Assembly (NCBI RefSeq): GCF_042665195.1
Contig: NZ_JBHTBW010000062.1
Span: forward strand, 80,817-144,816
From: Laceyella putida
GTDB lineage: Bacteria > Bacillota > Bacilli > Thermoactinomycetales > Thermoactinomycetaceae
Reading direction: 5' to 3'
DNA: 64,000 bases
Shown here: positions 16,707 to 24,433 of the stretch, in pieces
Layout: each line of letters begins with the position of its first letter
Position numbering within the stretch: position 1 is the stretch's first letter
Position numbers and translations under genes: made by a program
Notes under the pieces: generated by a model
Databases searched by the model: none
Seen by the model: only the letters and a program-made list of their open reading frames with translations
What the model was told of the DNA's origin: nothing

Positions 16707-17345
16707 GTGGAAGGGAAAACACATGTGGCCATCGGCATGGCGACGGGGGTGGCTTTGGCGTGCGGCGCAGGGGATACCGGTGATGTGGCTGCCTTAAGCT
16801 TAACTGTCGTTACGGCGGCGGTTGGGTCGTTATTGCCTGATATTGATGAGGATGGGAGCTTGATCAATAACTTTATCTTTCCATCGCTGAAACGAAATTA
16901 CCGTTCGTTTGCGTTAGCGGCCATTGGCGCGGTGATGGTGTTGTTTTATTTCCTCAAAGGACTCCCCGCGTGGGTGCTTTGGTTGGGAATCTATGCGGCC
17001 GGGGTCGCTTACATACCGCATCGGACGGCCACGCACTCGCTGTTGGCCTGCGCTTATGTCGGATGGGTTACCTATACGATTGCCCCCGCTTATACCTGGG
17101 CGGTTGTGTTGGGGTATTTATCCCACTTGATCGCAGATACGATGACCAGTGCCGGGGTCCCCTATTTATGGCCTTACAAAAAGAAATTTAATCTCAAAGG
17201 TTTTGGCATAAAAGTCAAAACGGGAGGCGCCGGCGATCAACTCATTGGGACGGTGGCCATCATTGTGGCGGCGTTGGGCTTTGTTTATCTGGTCGGGCAG
17301 ATTCTCTATGATGAAGCGGTAACGGCGGGATGGTTTTCCTCATAA
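16707..17345 (+). CDS. YdjM-family (LexA-binding, metal-dependent hydrolase-like) membrane protein
   Basis: 212 residues, about five membrane segments. The family marks are visible: EGKTHVAIG at the N-terminus, LLPDIDEDGS (near 50), HRTATHSLL (near 110) and YLSHLIADTMTSAGV (near 140), with conserved His/Asp that may bind metal. The name stems from an E. coli SOS-regulated gene; the real function is unknown. The GTG start at 16707 is preferred because the SD GGGAGGA (16694-16700) is 6 bases ahead. It lies immediately before ytxC, in the slot of B. subtilis ytxB. Confidence 0.8.
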   Translation: MEGKTHVAIGMATGVALACGAGDTGDVAALSLTVVTAAVGSLLPDIDEDGSLINNFIFPSLKRNYRSFALAAIGAVMVLFYFLKGLPAWVLWLGIYAAGVAYIPHRTATHSLLACAYVGWVTYTIAPAYTWAVVLGYLSHLIADTMTSAGVPYLWPYKKKFNLKGFGIKVKTGGAGDQLIGTVAIIVAALGFVYLVGQILYDEAVTAGWFSS

Positions 17346-17350
17346 TCCAG

Positions 17351-17385
17351 GACCGGGCTTTTGTTTTTGCCTGGTCTTTCTTTAT
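17351..17385 (+). terminator. Terminator after the YdjM-like gene
   Basis: 8-bp stem GACCGGGC/GCCTGGTC with one G-T pair, 10-base T-rich loop, then TTTCTTTATT. Confidence 0.7.
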
Positions 17386-17457
17386 TGATTGAAGTATACA
17401 CTTCCTTTCTCGCCCATATACTATTATCAAATTGGGTAGGGAGAAAGGAGGAGCTAG

Positions 17458-18351
17458 GTGACTTATGTGATCTCGCTAGATCATCACGATCGCGCGAAAA
17501 TCATTTGTTTAAGCGCATATTTAAAGGAATGTGTCGCCCTGTTCCAAGAAAAAGTGTTGGGTTGCCACATAGATGAATCGGTATGGGGAACTCGGTATAT
17601 GTGCACCATAGCGGTTGAACGCCGGAGCCGCTTGCAAGAGAGAGAATTTCGCAAACGATTGGGGCGGGCCGTTGCTGAATTTGTATGTGAGCACTTAGAA
17701 CCGGAGATGATTCGTGAGATCATTCAACACGAACATGGGTTAAGGCAACCGGAAGAAGTGCAACAGATTGAAAGCCAGGTGAGACGCTTACTGGAAACTA
17801 GTGCTTGGGAATACGCGAAAGTCGTCTACGCCAACCGCCGGGACAAAATTGCCCGTCAACTCACTTCTTTTCTGAAAGAGTCTGCCCAATTATCCGTTGA
17901 CGGCTTCGCGCGATTTCGGATGAAGACCTACCGCTATGTGTTGGCTACGTGTGTGCAAGAGGCTGTACATGACTATTTATTGGATCAAGAATACAAAGAG
18001 TTTATCCACCTGTTGCGCTCATTTGTGGAGATTCAACCGCCCAAGCTGGATTTTGTGCACCTGATCCATGAAGGAAGGGGGGATTTCCGGCTGTTGCATG
18101 CCGATGGCACACCACTGGTGATAAAAGAGGGAAACGACACCCTGAAAGAGATGTTTGAATATTCCTTATCGCGTGAGGATATGATTGTCAGCACCTTGTT
18201 GTCGGTGGTCCCGCAGGAAATCTGTTTGCATACGCAAGACCCCCAAGAAAATGTGATTCGCACCCTGATTCAAATCTTTGAGGGGCGTTTGCGCCTGTGT
18301 GGAGGGTGCCATCACTGTGGGGAATCGGCTCATTGCCGCGAAGATGCATAG
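17458..18351 (+). CDS. ytxC: Sporulation-associated protein YtxC
   Basis: 297 residues, near the family length. The YtxC family occurs in spore-forming Bacilli, with expression linked to sporulation; its biochemical role is unknown. Matching features are the central FRMKTYRYVLATCVQEAVHDYL and the C-terminal EIICLHTQ-type stretch (read here as EICLHTQDPQENVIRTL). A Cys cluster CGGCHHCGESAHC at the very end could bind a metal. The GTG start has the SD AAAGGAGG (17442-17449) 8 bases ahead. It sits between the YdjM-like gene and infC as in B. subtilis, except that thrS is not between them. Confidence 0.85.
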   Translation: MTYVISLDHHDRAKIICLSAYLKECVALFQEKVLGCHIDESVWGTRYMCTIAVERRSRLQEREFRKRLGRAVAEFVCEHLEPEMIREIIQHEHGLRQPEEVQQIESQVRRLLETSAWEYAKVVYANRRDKIARQLTSFLKESAQLSVDGFARFRMKTYRYVLATCVQEAVHDYLLDQEYKEFIHLLRSFVEIQPPKLDFVHLIHEGRGDFRLLHADGTPLVIKEGNDTLKEMFEYSLSREDMIVSTLLSVVPQEICLHTQDPQENVIRTLIQIFEGRLRLCGGCHHCGESAHCREDA

Positions 18352-18447
18352 GGCATACATAGAGGGGTGAATTTTTTCCATTTGACGCAGGCGTTGTTTT
18401 CCGGTAAGCTAATACACGTTGATTCCGGGAAGCGACATTCAGTATCC

Positions 18448-18477
18448 TTGACATATGACTTGTCTGTATGCTAACAT
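18448..18477 (+). promoter_or_regulatory. Promoter of the infC operon
   Basis: TTGACA (18448-18453) and a weak -10 TAACAT (18472-18477) 18 bases on, preceding the long infC leader. Confidence 0.6.
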
Positions 18478-18484
18478 AATCACA

Positions 18485-18625
18485 TCTTATTTAAGTAGAG
18501 GCGCCCGCTTCTCACCTGTTCGACGCAAGTGGCAGTTGGCAGGTCCATGGTTCGGAAGACACATTTCCTATGTTTCACTAGGGAAATCAAATGTGGGCGC
18601 ATAAAACGCCCACATTTTTTATTTG
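18485..18625 (+). promoter_or_regulatory. Ribosomal protein L20 leader with attenuator terminator
   Basis: The untranslated leader before infC-rpmI-rplT has the pattern of the Firmicute L20 leader: AGAGGCGCCCGCTTCTCACC, a second pairing element around GCAAGTGGCAGTTGGCAGGT, and a final 11-bp terminator stem AAATGTGGGCG/CGCCCACATTT (18589-18599 with 18607-18617) with a T-run. In this known mechanism excess L20 binds an rRNA-like fold in the leader and favours termination. The fold itself was not computed. Confidence 0.8.
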
Positions 18626-18655
18626 CCTAAATATTTTTTTCGGAGGTGGCAGGTT

Positions 18656-19171
18656 ATCAGCAAGGATCAACAACACCAAGTAAACGAGGCGATTCGCGCT
18701 CGTGAGGTTCGCTTGATTGGAGTCGATGGGGCACAGTTGGGAATTAAATCGCTCAGAGAGGCGCTGCAGTTAGCGCAAGAAGCGAACCTGGATCTGGTGA
18801 ATGTAGCCCCGCAAGCGAAACCGCCGGTTTGTCGTATCATGGACTATGGGAAGTTCCGTTACGAGCAAAGCAAGCGGGAGAAAGAAGCTCGCAAGAACCA
18901 AAAGATCGTTCAGATCAAAGAAGTGCGCTTGAGTCCGACAATCGAAGAAAATGACGTTCAGACCAAGTTGAACCACGTGAAGAAGTTCTTGCAAAGTGGG
19001 AACAAAGTCAAATTGTCGATTCGCTTCCGCGGTCGGGAGATCACACACCAAGAGATTGGACGCAGAATCTTGGACCGTCTGGCCGGCGAAGTGAAAGACA
19101 TCTCTGATGTTGAGCGCCAGCCAAAACTGGAAGGTCGCCAAATGATCATGATCTTAACACCGAAACAGTAA
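18656..19171 (+). CDS. infC: Translation initiation factor IF-3 with an AUC start
   Basis: 171 residues. IF-3 binds the 30S subunit, keeps it free and checks start codons. Signature text: REVRLIGVDGAQLGIKS, DLVNVAPQAKPPVCRIMDYG and SIRFRGREITHQEIG. The family start ISKDQ here falls on ATC at 18656, after the SD CGGAGGTGG (18641-18649); the upstream TTG at 18623 would place the SD inside the gene. Non-AUG starts (AUU, AUC, AUA) are typical of infC and allow IF-3 to limit its own translation. First gene of the operon with rpmI and rplT. Confidence 0.95.
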   Translation: MSKDQQHQVNEAIRAREVRLIGVDGAQLGIKSLREALQLAQEANLDLVNVAPQAKPPVCRIMDYGKFRYEQSKREKEARKNQKIVQIKEVRLSPTIEENDVQTKLNHVKKFLQSGNKVKLSIRFRGREITHQEIGRRILDRLAGEVKDISDVERQPKLEGRQMIMILTPKQ

Positions 19172-19190
19172 TTGCAAGGAGGAACATCCA

Positions 19191-19388
19191 ATGCCAAAAA
19201 TGAAAACGAAACGCTCCGCAGCAAAGCGTTTTAAGAAAACGGGTACCGGCAAAGTGAAACGCAATCACGCGTTCAAACGCCACTTGCTCTCAGGTAAAAC
19301 GGCGAAACGCAAACGCCATCTGCGTAAAGATGCCGTCATGCACTCTGGTGACGTTAAACGCATTGAGCAATTGATCACTTACATGTAA
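19191..19388 (+). CDS. rpmI: 50S ribosomal protein L35
   Basis: 65 residues, very basic, MPKMKTKRSAAKRFKKTGTG, the standard bL35 start. Large-subunit protein of the 23S rRNA core. SD AAGGAGGA is 6-7 bases ahead of the ATG. Second gene of the infC operon, 19 bases after infC. Confidence 0.98.
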   Translation: MPKMKTKRSAAKRFKKTGTGKVKRNHAFKRHLLSGKTAKRKRHLRKDAVMHSGDVKRIEQLITYM

Positions 19389-19432
19389 TGGACCCGCTAA
19401 GATAGAAAGGTTTACTTCAGGAGGGATTTACA

Positions 19433-19786
19433 GTGGCAAGAGTAAAAGGTGGTACCGTGACTCGCGCTCGTCGCAAAAAGGTACTGAAACTGGCTAGAGG
19501 TTATTTTGGTTCCAAACACAGACTGTTTAAGACCGCGAAACAACAAGTGATGAAATCTTTGATGTACGCTTACCGCGATCGTCGCCAACGCAAGCGTGAT
19601 TTCCGCAGACTGTGGATCACCCGCATCAACGCGGCAGCGCGCTTGAACGGTCTGTCCTATAATAAATTCATGCACGGTTTGAAAGTGGCTGGCGTCGACA
19701 TCAACCGCAAAATGTTGGCTGAGCTGGCCGTAACCGACGCAAAAGCATTTGCTGATCTGGCTAACATCGCGAAAAACGCGAAGTAA
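19433..19786 (+). CDS. rplT: 50S ribosomal protein L20
   Basis: 117 residues, MARVKGGTVTRARRKKVLKL, the standard bL20 start, here from a GTG codon after AGGAGGG. It is needed for early 50S assembly and is the autoregulator that would act on the leader at 18485-18625. Last gene of the operon, followed by a strong terminator. Confidence 0.98.
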   Translation: MARVKGGTVTRARRKKVLKLARGYFGSKHRLFKTAKQQVMKSLMYAYRDRRQRKRDFRRLWITRINAAARLNGLSYNKFMHGLKVAGVDINRKMLAELAVTDAKAFADLANIAKNAK

Positions 19787-19803
19787 TCATACGGCAATCA
19801 TCC

Positions 19804-19850
19804 AGAACCCCTTGGTCTTAACACAGGCCAAGGGGTTCTTTCTGTTCTTT
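19804..19850 (+). terminator. Terminator of infC-rpmI-rplT
   Basis: 12-bp stem AGAACCCCTTGG/CCAAGGGGTTCT (19804-19815 with 19828-19839), then a T-rich tail. Confidence 0.92.
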
Positions 19851-19915
19851 GCTTTTTGGATGGGTGTTTCAAGCATTTCATGCCCGTGATGCCGCGGTGT
19901 GATCAAAAAGGGGGA

Positions 19916-20338
19916 TTAGTCCCAGTTTATTTTATGCAATAAGTTGAGGAGCGTTGCGATTTCATCGGTGGCAAGGTGTTCAAACTTCGCCCGGAAGTAT
20001 TCGGATTTTTTGCGTGAGAGTTCCTCGATCAAGTGTTGCCCTTGCTCGCTGATGTGAAGCTCAACTACGCGTTTGTCCAATTGCGAGCGTTTGCGATAAG
20101 CCAAGTTTTTCTTTTCCAGATGGTCGGCAACGTGGGTGATGTGACTGACCGAGCAATCAAATTCTTGCGCGAGCGCCGTCACGATTTGCGGACTCTTGTC
20201 TTGCAAACTTTTCAATACGTTAAATTCGGCTCCATTGATTTTTTCTTCCCAGATATCCGCCAAATCTTTGCGCATTTGACGAATGATATGGCGAAAAGAT
20301 TGTTCCAATTCCAAAATCATTTCTAATCGATCTGACAT
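19916..20338 (-). CDS. MarR-family transcriptional regulator
   Basis: 140 residues, a dimeric winged-helix regulator. The recognition part reads QIVTALAQEFDCSVSHITHVADHLEKKNLAYR and the wing follows with RSQLDKRVVELHISEQG. Helices at both ends form the dimer interface. The ligand and targets cannot be told; no transporter or enzyme gene is next to it, so it may act at a distance or on itself. SD AAGGAGAT precedes the ATG. Its promoter at 20394-20422 is clear. The nearest upstream material is a degraded glycosidase fragment. Confidence 0.9.
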   Translation of the reverse strand: MSDRLEMILELEQSFRHIIRQMRKDLADIWEEKINGAEFNVLKSLQDKSPQIVTALAQEFDCSVSHITHVADHLEKKNLAYRKRSQLDKRVVELHISEQGQHLIEELSRKKSEYFRAKFEHLATDEIATLLNLLHKINWD

Positions 20339-20393
20339 GTCGGATCTCCTTAAGTGCTTGTTTCATCAAGTCAAGTAATTTGTGCTGTGCTGT

Positions 20394-20422
20394 ATTATAA
20401 CGTTCAAATGATGTTTCGGCAA
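20394..20422 (-). promoter_or_regulatory. Promoter of the marR-type gene
   Basis: On the minus strand TTGCCG (20422-20417), 17 bases, TATAAT (20399-20394), about 56 bases ahead of the ATG. Confidence 0.75.
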
Positions 20423-20514
20423 TGGAAATTTTATAACACTTAATTAAGGGTCGATGAAGAAAAAAACTCCTGCTTACTGGCAGAAGATAATAGGGAATGT
20501 GAATTATTTTTGGA

Positions 20515-20672
20515 CGGAACTTGCTTTCCTGATGCAAACGATTCACTGAGCTGACGGCATAGGTAAATGAAGAGTCTTTGGCTGTGCGGTCCAGATAGGT
20601 TTGCCGTGAAGCCGTTTTGCGCACCGTCGCGATGATCGCTTCGGGTTTGGAAGCATCCGGTTTGCCTGTAAA
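20515..20672 (-). pseudogene. C-terminal relic of a GHL10-type glycosidase (YngK-like)
   Basis: On the minus strand a frame without start reads KPDASKPEAIIATVRKTAS, then RQTYLDRTAKDSSFTYAVSS and VNRLHQES. This resembles the fibronectin-like end of GHL10 glycosyl-hydrolase-like lipoproteins, where phrases of the form TYLDRT...YTYVVTALDRLHNES are usual. No catalytic domain is left; the upstream side ends in the terminator of another gene. A remnant of a large secreted enzyme, recognised from memory of the family only. Confidence 0.45.
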
Positions 20673-20703
20673 AAAGAAAAAACCAGTCTGGCCGACTGGT
20701 TTT
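20670..20703 (-). terminator. Terminator of the small cysteine-rich gene
   Basis: Minus strand: 10-bp perfect stem AAAACCAGTC/GACTGGTTTT with a 5-base loop, followed by TTTTTTCTTTTT. It lies 24 bases past the stop of the 29-residue gene. Confidence 0.9.
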
Positions 20704-20726
20704 GTGGATTACGTTTGGTGTTCATG

Positions 20727-20816
20727 TCACTTCTTGCAATCGCAATCCGGGCATTTGCAATCAGGGGTACCACATTTGCTACATTTGGAAGTGCGAGGAA
20801 CGAAGAGCTTGTTCAT
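20727..20816 (-). CDS. 29-residue cysteine-rich small protein
   Basis: MNKLFVPRTSKCSKCGTP then DCKCPDCDCKK. Six Cys in the order CxxC, CxC, CxC with short gaps, plus Lys and Asp. This suggests a metal-binding (zinc or copper, metallothionein-like) or rubredoxin-knuckle mini-protein; no family is recognised. It is supported as a real gene by the SD GGAGGTGA 6 bases before the ATG and a strong terminator 24 bases past the stop, giving a self-contained transcript of about 200 bases. It is too short for usual gene callers. It lies between thiE and marR on the same strand. Confidence 0.72.
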   Translation of the reverse strand: MNKLFVPRTSKCSKCGTPDCKCPDCDCKK

Positions 20817-21005
20817 CCGGTTCACCTCCAATGCGAAATGGAATGACAAGAGGTGATTCTCATCATTCCATTATATTTTATTATATTATTCTTCCAATGT
20901 AAATTGAATATTCCTAATTTAGAGAAAAAAGAGAATGAAATATTTATGCCCGCCCCTTCCATCTTGATAAGGAGGCGGACTTGATGCGGGGCATTGGAAC
21001 CGGGA

Positions 21006-21638
21006 TTACAGCTCCCTCAATTGCCGGGCAGAAAGCTCAGGGGAGTCGGCTCGGGTAATTGCGGAGATGACGGCGATCCCATCGGCGCCGGCTTGAAATA
21101 CTGCCGCGCCATTTTGGCAAGTAATCCCGCCAATGCCGACGATGGGAAAGGTTCCGATCGCTTGACGGATTTCGGCAAGGGCGCTGGGGCCAATCGGTTT
21201 CCGCGCGTCTGGCTTACTTGTGGTGGCAAACATCGGTCCAACGCCGAGATAATCGGCCCCCTCTTGCATCGCTTGTTTTGCTTCGGCGATGTTGCGGGCC
21301 GAAACGCCAACCAAGCTGGACGGTGGAAGGATGCGCCTTACCTCGGGAACGGGCAGGTCGTCTTGGCCCAGATGGACTCCGTCCGCTTCAAGAATCATGG
21401 CCAGATCAACCCGGTCATTCACCAGGAATGGAATCCGGTGCGAGCGACAAAGGCTGCGCAGGGTTTTGCCCAATTGCACGGTTTCGCTCAAGTTGAGCAC
21501 GGAATGTTTCTCGCGAAATTGAAACATGGTAATTCCGCCGGCGATGGCGGCCCGCAAAACTTCAGCGGGATCATGGTGTGGGCAATCTTGGCTCCCCATG
21601 ACCAGATATAATCGCAAGTCTTGCGGTTTAATCGGCAT
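21006..21638 (-). CDS. thiE: Thiamine-phosphate synthase
   Basis: 210 residues. Joins HMP pyrophosphate and thiazole phosphate to thiamine monophosphate. Signature segments: LYLVMGSQDC, GGITMFQFREK, PFLVNDRVDLA, DGVHLGQDDLPV, YLGVGPMFATTSK and PIVGIGGI. The start is the ATG at 21638, with SD AAGGAGGTGA, and lies 11 bases inside the end of thiD, so the two are translationally coupled. Further upstream starts would run deep into thiD. The organism probably depends on an outside or distant supply of the thiazole half, as thiG/thiS/thiM are not here. Confidence 0.95.
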   Translation of the reverse strand: MPIKPQDLRLYLVMGSQDCPHHDPAEVLRAAIAGGITMFQFREKHSVLNLSETVQLGKTLRSLCRSHRIPFLVNDRVDLAMILEADGVHLGQDDLPVPEVRRILPPSSLVGVSARNIAEAKQAMQEGADYLGVGPMFATTSKPDARKPIGPSALAEIRQAIGTFPIVGIGGITCQNGAAVFQAGADGIAVISAITRADSPELSARQLREL

Positions 21639-22443
21639 CAGGCTCACCTCCTTGACGATGCGCCCAATGATTGGTTGGTCCGTGTCCGCGCCCCAATGGC
21701 AATGAGTGGGCAATCGCCGCGGCAATGAACCGCTTGGCTTGGCTCACGGCTTTGGCAAGGGTAACGCCACGGGCCAGATAGGCGGCAATCGCCGCGGAAA
21801 ATGTGCATCCCGTTCCATGGGTATGGGGGGTATTCACCCGAGGGGCGCGAAGGAAGCAAAATTCTTTTCCATCATAAAAGAGATCGATGGCTTCCTCCCC
21901 CTCCAAATGTCCTCCTTTGATCACCACCGAGCGGGCGCCGAGAGCATGCAAGGATTGGGCCGCTTTTTTGCGCGCATCCAGATGGTCGAGTGAGGTTTCC
22001 GTTAAAGCCTCCGCTTCCGCGATGTTAGGGGTAATCACCGTGGCAAGGGGAATCAGCTCTTCTATGTATTGCTTTTTGGCAGATTGGTCCAATAACAAAT
22101 GCCCGCTCGTTGACACCATGACTGGATCAATGACCAATGGAAACAATTGGTGTTCTTTTACTTTGCGAGCGACCAACGCTGTGATCTCCGCGTTGGCCAA
22201 CATGCCGGTTTTGGTCGCATGGACGCCGATATCCGTCACGACGGCGTCGATTTGCTTGGCGATTGAGGCGAGCGGGAGGGTTTGGACATCAAACACCCCC
22301 AGCGTATTCTGTGCCGTTACGGCAGTGATCGCGGTCATGCCATAAACTTGAAGTTCTTGAAATGTTTTTAGATCCGCTTGAATTCCAGCGCCCCCGCCAC
22401 TGTCTGAGCCAGCGATCGTCAGGGCCCGTGCCAGTTGGGTCAT
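21628..22443 (-). CDS. thiD: Hydroxymethylpyrimidine (phosphate) kinase
   Basis: 271 residues. Phosphorylates HMP and HMP-P. N-terminus RALTIAGSDSGGGAGIQADL is the ribokinase-fold substrate site; GMTAITAVTAQNTLGV, IDPVMVSTSGHLLL, VITPNIAEAEAL and the anion hole THGTGCTFSAAIAAYLA are all present. It forms a two-gene operon with thiE. No TPP riboswitch is visible in the 180 bases upstream, where an AT-rich divergent promoter region is shared with bdbD. Confidence 0.95.
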   Translation of the reverse strand: MTQLARALTIAGSDSGGGAGIQADLKTFQELQVYGMTAITAVTAQNTLGVFDVQTLPLASIAKQIDAVVTDIGVHATKTGMLANAEITALVARKVKEHQLFPLVIDPVMVSTSGHLLLDQSAKKQYIEELIPLATVITPNIAEAEALTETSLDHLDARKKAAQSLHALGARSVVIKGGHLEGEEAIDLFYDGKEFCFLRAPRVNTPHTHGTGCTFSAAIAAYLARGVTLAKAVSQAKRFIAAAIAHSLPLGRGHGPTNHWAHRQGGEPDAD

Positions 22444-22626
22444 GTTCGTTCACCTATCTTTCTCTTAGTCGACACCCGATGTCATTAATTTATACTATAA
22501 TATTCTATCAGAAATCATTTGCTTGAATTAAATTGAGAATAATCTAATTTTATAAAAAATAAACGAATCGAGGATATAGAAATTTGCATGCTTTTATTGT
22601 AACATTTAAAAGAAGGAGTGTGAAAA

Positions 22627-23319
22627 ATGGCCAACAAACACAAGAAGAAAAAGCTATCTGATCAGATGAGCACAATCACCATGGTTACGGTTTTGCTTGT
22701 CTTTTTGGGCTTGGGTATATTTGCCGTGCTGCAATCTGTGGCGCAAAGCGGAGAACAAGCAGGGGCAAAGGTGAATATCAATTACGAAGGGCAACCCAGC
22801 ATCGGAAACGCGAATGCTCCAGTCAAACTGGTTGAATTTGGCGACTTTAAGTGTCCAACCTGTAAGGCGTTTCATGATATGATTTATCCTCAATTGAAAA
22901 AAGATTATATCGATACGGGTAAAGTGCAAATGACCTTTATCAACTATCAGTTTTTGGGTGAAGACTCGGTGACCGCCGGGATTGCGGGTGAATCGATTTT
23001 CAAGCAGAATCCGGAAGCCTTCTGGAAGTTCTATGACGCGATTTACACGCATCAAGGCAAAGAATCAGAAAAATGGGCGACACCCGAATTTTTGGTTGAC
23101 CTGACCAAGAAGAACATTCCGGAAGTGAATGCCGAGCAATTGAGCAAAGACCTGCTGGGCAAAGCCTACGAAAAAGAAGTGCTCGCTGATAACAAGCTGG
23201 CCCAAAACTATAAAGTGGACGGAGTTCCCGCCATATTTGTCAATGGCACCAAATTAGAGAACGGCATGGACTATGAAGCGTTGAAAAAAGCGATCGATGC
23301 GGAGTTGAAGAAAAAATAG
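22627..23319 (+). CDS. bdbD: Membrane-anchored DsbA-type thiol oxidase (BdbD)
   Basis: 230 residues. A membrane anchor at about residues 17-38 (ITMVTVLLVFLGLGIFAVL) puts a thioredoxin-fold domain outside the cell. The active site reads FGDFKCPTCKAFH (CxxC near residues 78-81), the cis-Pro region DGVPAIFVNG. It introduces disulfides into exported proteins and is re-oxidised by BdbC, encoded 20 bases downstream. SD AGAAGGAG. A likely client group is secreted or competence proteins; none can be named from this window. Confidence 0.93.
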   Translation: MANKHKKKKLSDQMSTITMVTVLLVFLGLGIFAVLQSVAQSGEQAGAKVNINYEGQPSIGNANAPVKLVEFGDFKCPTCKAFHDMIYPQLKKDYIDTGKVQMTFINYQFLGEDSVTAGIAGESIFKQNPEAFWKFYDAIYTHQGKESEKWATPEFLVDLTKKNIPEVNAEQLSKDLLGKAYEKEVLADNKLAQNYKVDGVPAIFVNGTKLENGMDYEALKKAIDAELKKK

Positions 23320-23339
23320 GAGAGGAATTTTAAACTACG

Positions 23340-23774
23340 ATGAGGCGAATCTTATCTACATACGGCCTGTATTTTGCCTGGGTTGTTTCGCTTGCCGCCA
23401 CAGGGGGGAGCCTGTTTTTCAGTGAAGTGTTGGGCTTTATCCCATGCACACTTTGTTGGTATCAGCGTATCCTGATGTATCCGCAAGTGATTTTGCTCGG
23501 GATTGCTTCCTATCGCAATGATCGTCATATCATCCCTTATGTGCTACCCATGTCAGTGCTGGGGAGCTGCGTTTCGCTGTGGCATTATCTGGAACAAAAA
23601 GTGCCGGGCTTTGCCGAACTCCTGCCTTGCCGCGTCGGCGTGCCTTGCGCGCAAACCCATATCGACTGGTTTGGGTTCATCACGATTCCCTTTTTGGCCT
23701 TGGTTGCTTTTATCCTCATCATCGTCTTTCTCTCATTTGCCCGCAAAGAAACGGGCGAAGCCCAAGCTGATTGA
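23340..23774 (+). CDS. bdbC: DsbB-type disulfide bond oxidoreductase (BdbC)
   Basis: 144 residues, four membrane helices. The two Cys pairs of the family are present: CTLC followed by WYQRILMYP in the first outside loop (near residue 36), and LLPCRVGVPC in the second (near residue 95). It passes electrons from BdbD to menaquinone, which is consistent with the menaquinone gene mqnC elsewhere in the window. SD GGAGAGG. Forms an operon with bdbD. Confidence 0.94.
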   Translation: MRRILSTYGLYFAWVVSLAATGGSLFFSEVLGFIPCTLCWYQRILMYPQVILLGIASYRNDRHIIPYVLPMSVLGSCVSLWHYLEQKVPGFAELLPCRVGVPCAQTHIDWFGFITIPFLALVAFILIIVFLSFARKETGEAQAD

Positions 23775-23878
23775 ATAAACGGGCACTTTTCCCTTGGCAT
23801 TTGCCGGAGCCTGTTGTGGCAGGAGATACATAGATTATGTATTGTAATGTCACAACGAAGGGAAAGGGAGTAGACTTG

Positions 23879-24052
23879 ATGAAAACAGGGCCTATCAAGA
23901 CAAGCGGTATTGGTGGGTTTGGGGGATTTGGAGGCATTGGGGTCGCTATTGCCATTGCCATCCTCGTCATCCTGATTATCGCCTTCTTCTGCTTCTGGGG
24001 TTTCTTCGGCTTTGGCGGTGGTTTTGGCTTCCCCGATGGAGGGTTCTTTTAA
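23879..24052 (+). CDS. Small Gly/Phe-rich single-membrane-segment protein
   Basis: 57 residues: a Gly-rich start (GIGGFGGFGGIG), one very hydrophobic segment (VAIAIAILVILIIAFFCFW) and a Gly/Phe-rich end. This build recalls the YjcZ family of small sporulation proteins, but the match is by composition only. The ATG at 23879 has AAAGGGAG about 9 bases ahead; an upstream ATG at 23837, also with an SD-like AGGAGA, would add 14 residues. It is followed by a terminator. Confidence 0.6.
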   Translation: MKTGPIKTSGIGGFGGFGGIGVAIAIAILVILIIAFFCFWGFFGFGGGFGFPDGGFF

Positions 24053-24073
24053 TCAAATATGGGTAAAAGAAGG

Positions 24074-24110
24074 CAAGCCTGTTCATCATGGAAGAACAGG
24101 CTTGTTCTTG
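24074..24110. terminator. Terminator between convergent small gene and sspI
   Basis: 11-bp stem CAAGCCTGTTC/GAACAGGCTTG with a 9-base loop and a T-rich plus-strand tail. Confidence 0.8.
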
Positions 24111-24329
24111 TTAGCCCGGCTGTTTGACGAGGGATTGGTGTAAGGTCTCAATCATGTGATTCCGCTCTTCGGTGGAGCTGTTTTGCCAGATGACCTCAAA
24201 CAGGACCCCCAATCCGGGCAACAATTTTTCTTCCCCCTGCCGGATGGAGTCAACCACTAATTCTTGCAGTTCCTGCGGATTCATGGTATGAATGTTGTGT
24301 ATTACTGCACCGCGAATGTTAAAGTTCAT
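24111..24329 (-). CDS. sspI: Small acid-soluble spore protein SspI
   Basis: 72 residues, as in B. subtilis SspI. MNFNIRGAVIHNI, then GEEKLLPGLGVLFEVIW, is the diagnostic core. Minor SASP of the spore core, made in the forespore under sigma G. SD AAGGAGGG is 10 bases before the ATG. It lies two genes upstream of the TrmH-family methylase gene, next to which sspI is found in B. subtilis. Direct evidence that the organism forms endospores. Confidence 0.95.
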   Translation of the reverse strand: MNFNIRGAVIHNIHTMNPQELQELVVDSIRQGEEKLLPGLGVLFEVIWQNSSTEERNHMIETLHQSLVKQPG

Positions 24330-24433
24330 TCCTGAAACCCTCCTTTATCCATAAGTCTGTACGGAAAAAATAACTTTATCCCAAACCATTTTGGGTAAGC
24401 TAATTTGTAAATGAGCGCGGAGGTGAAAAGTAA

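Noticed and set aside
20994..21611. A 205-codon open frame on the plus strand over thiE
   Set aside because: thiE has all family motifs on the other strand; this frame has none.
22444..22626. TPP riboswitch upstream of thiD
   Set aside because: The conserved CUGAGA and ACCUGA words of the THI element are not present in the interval.
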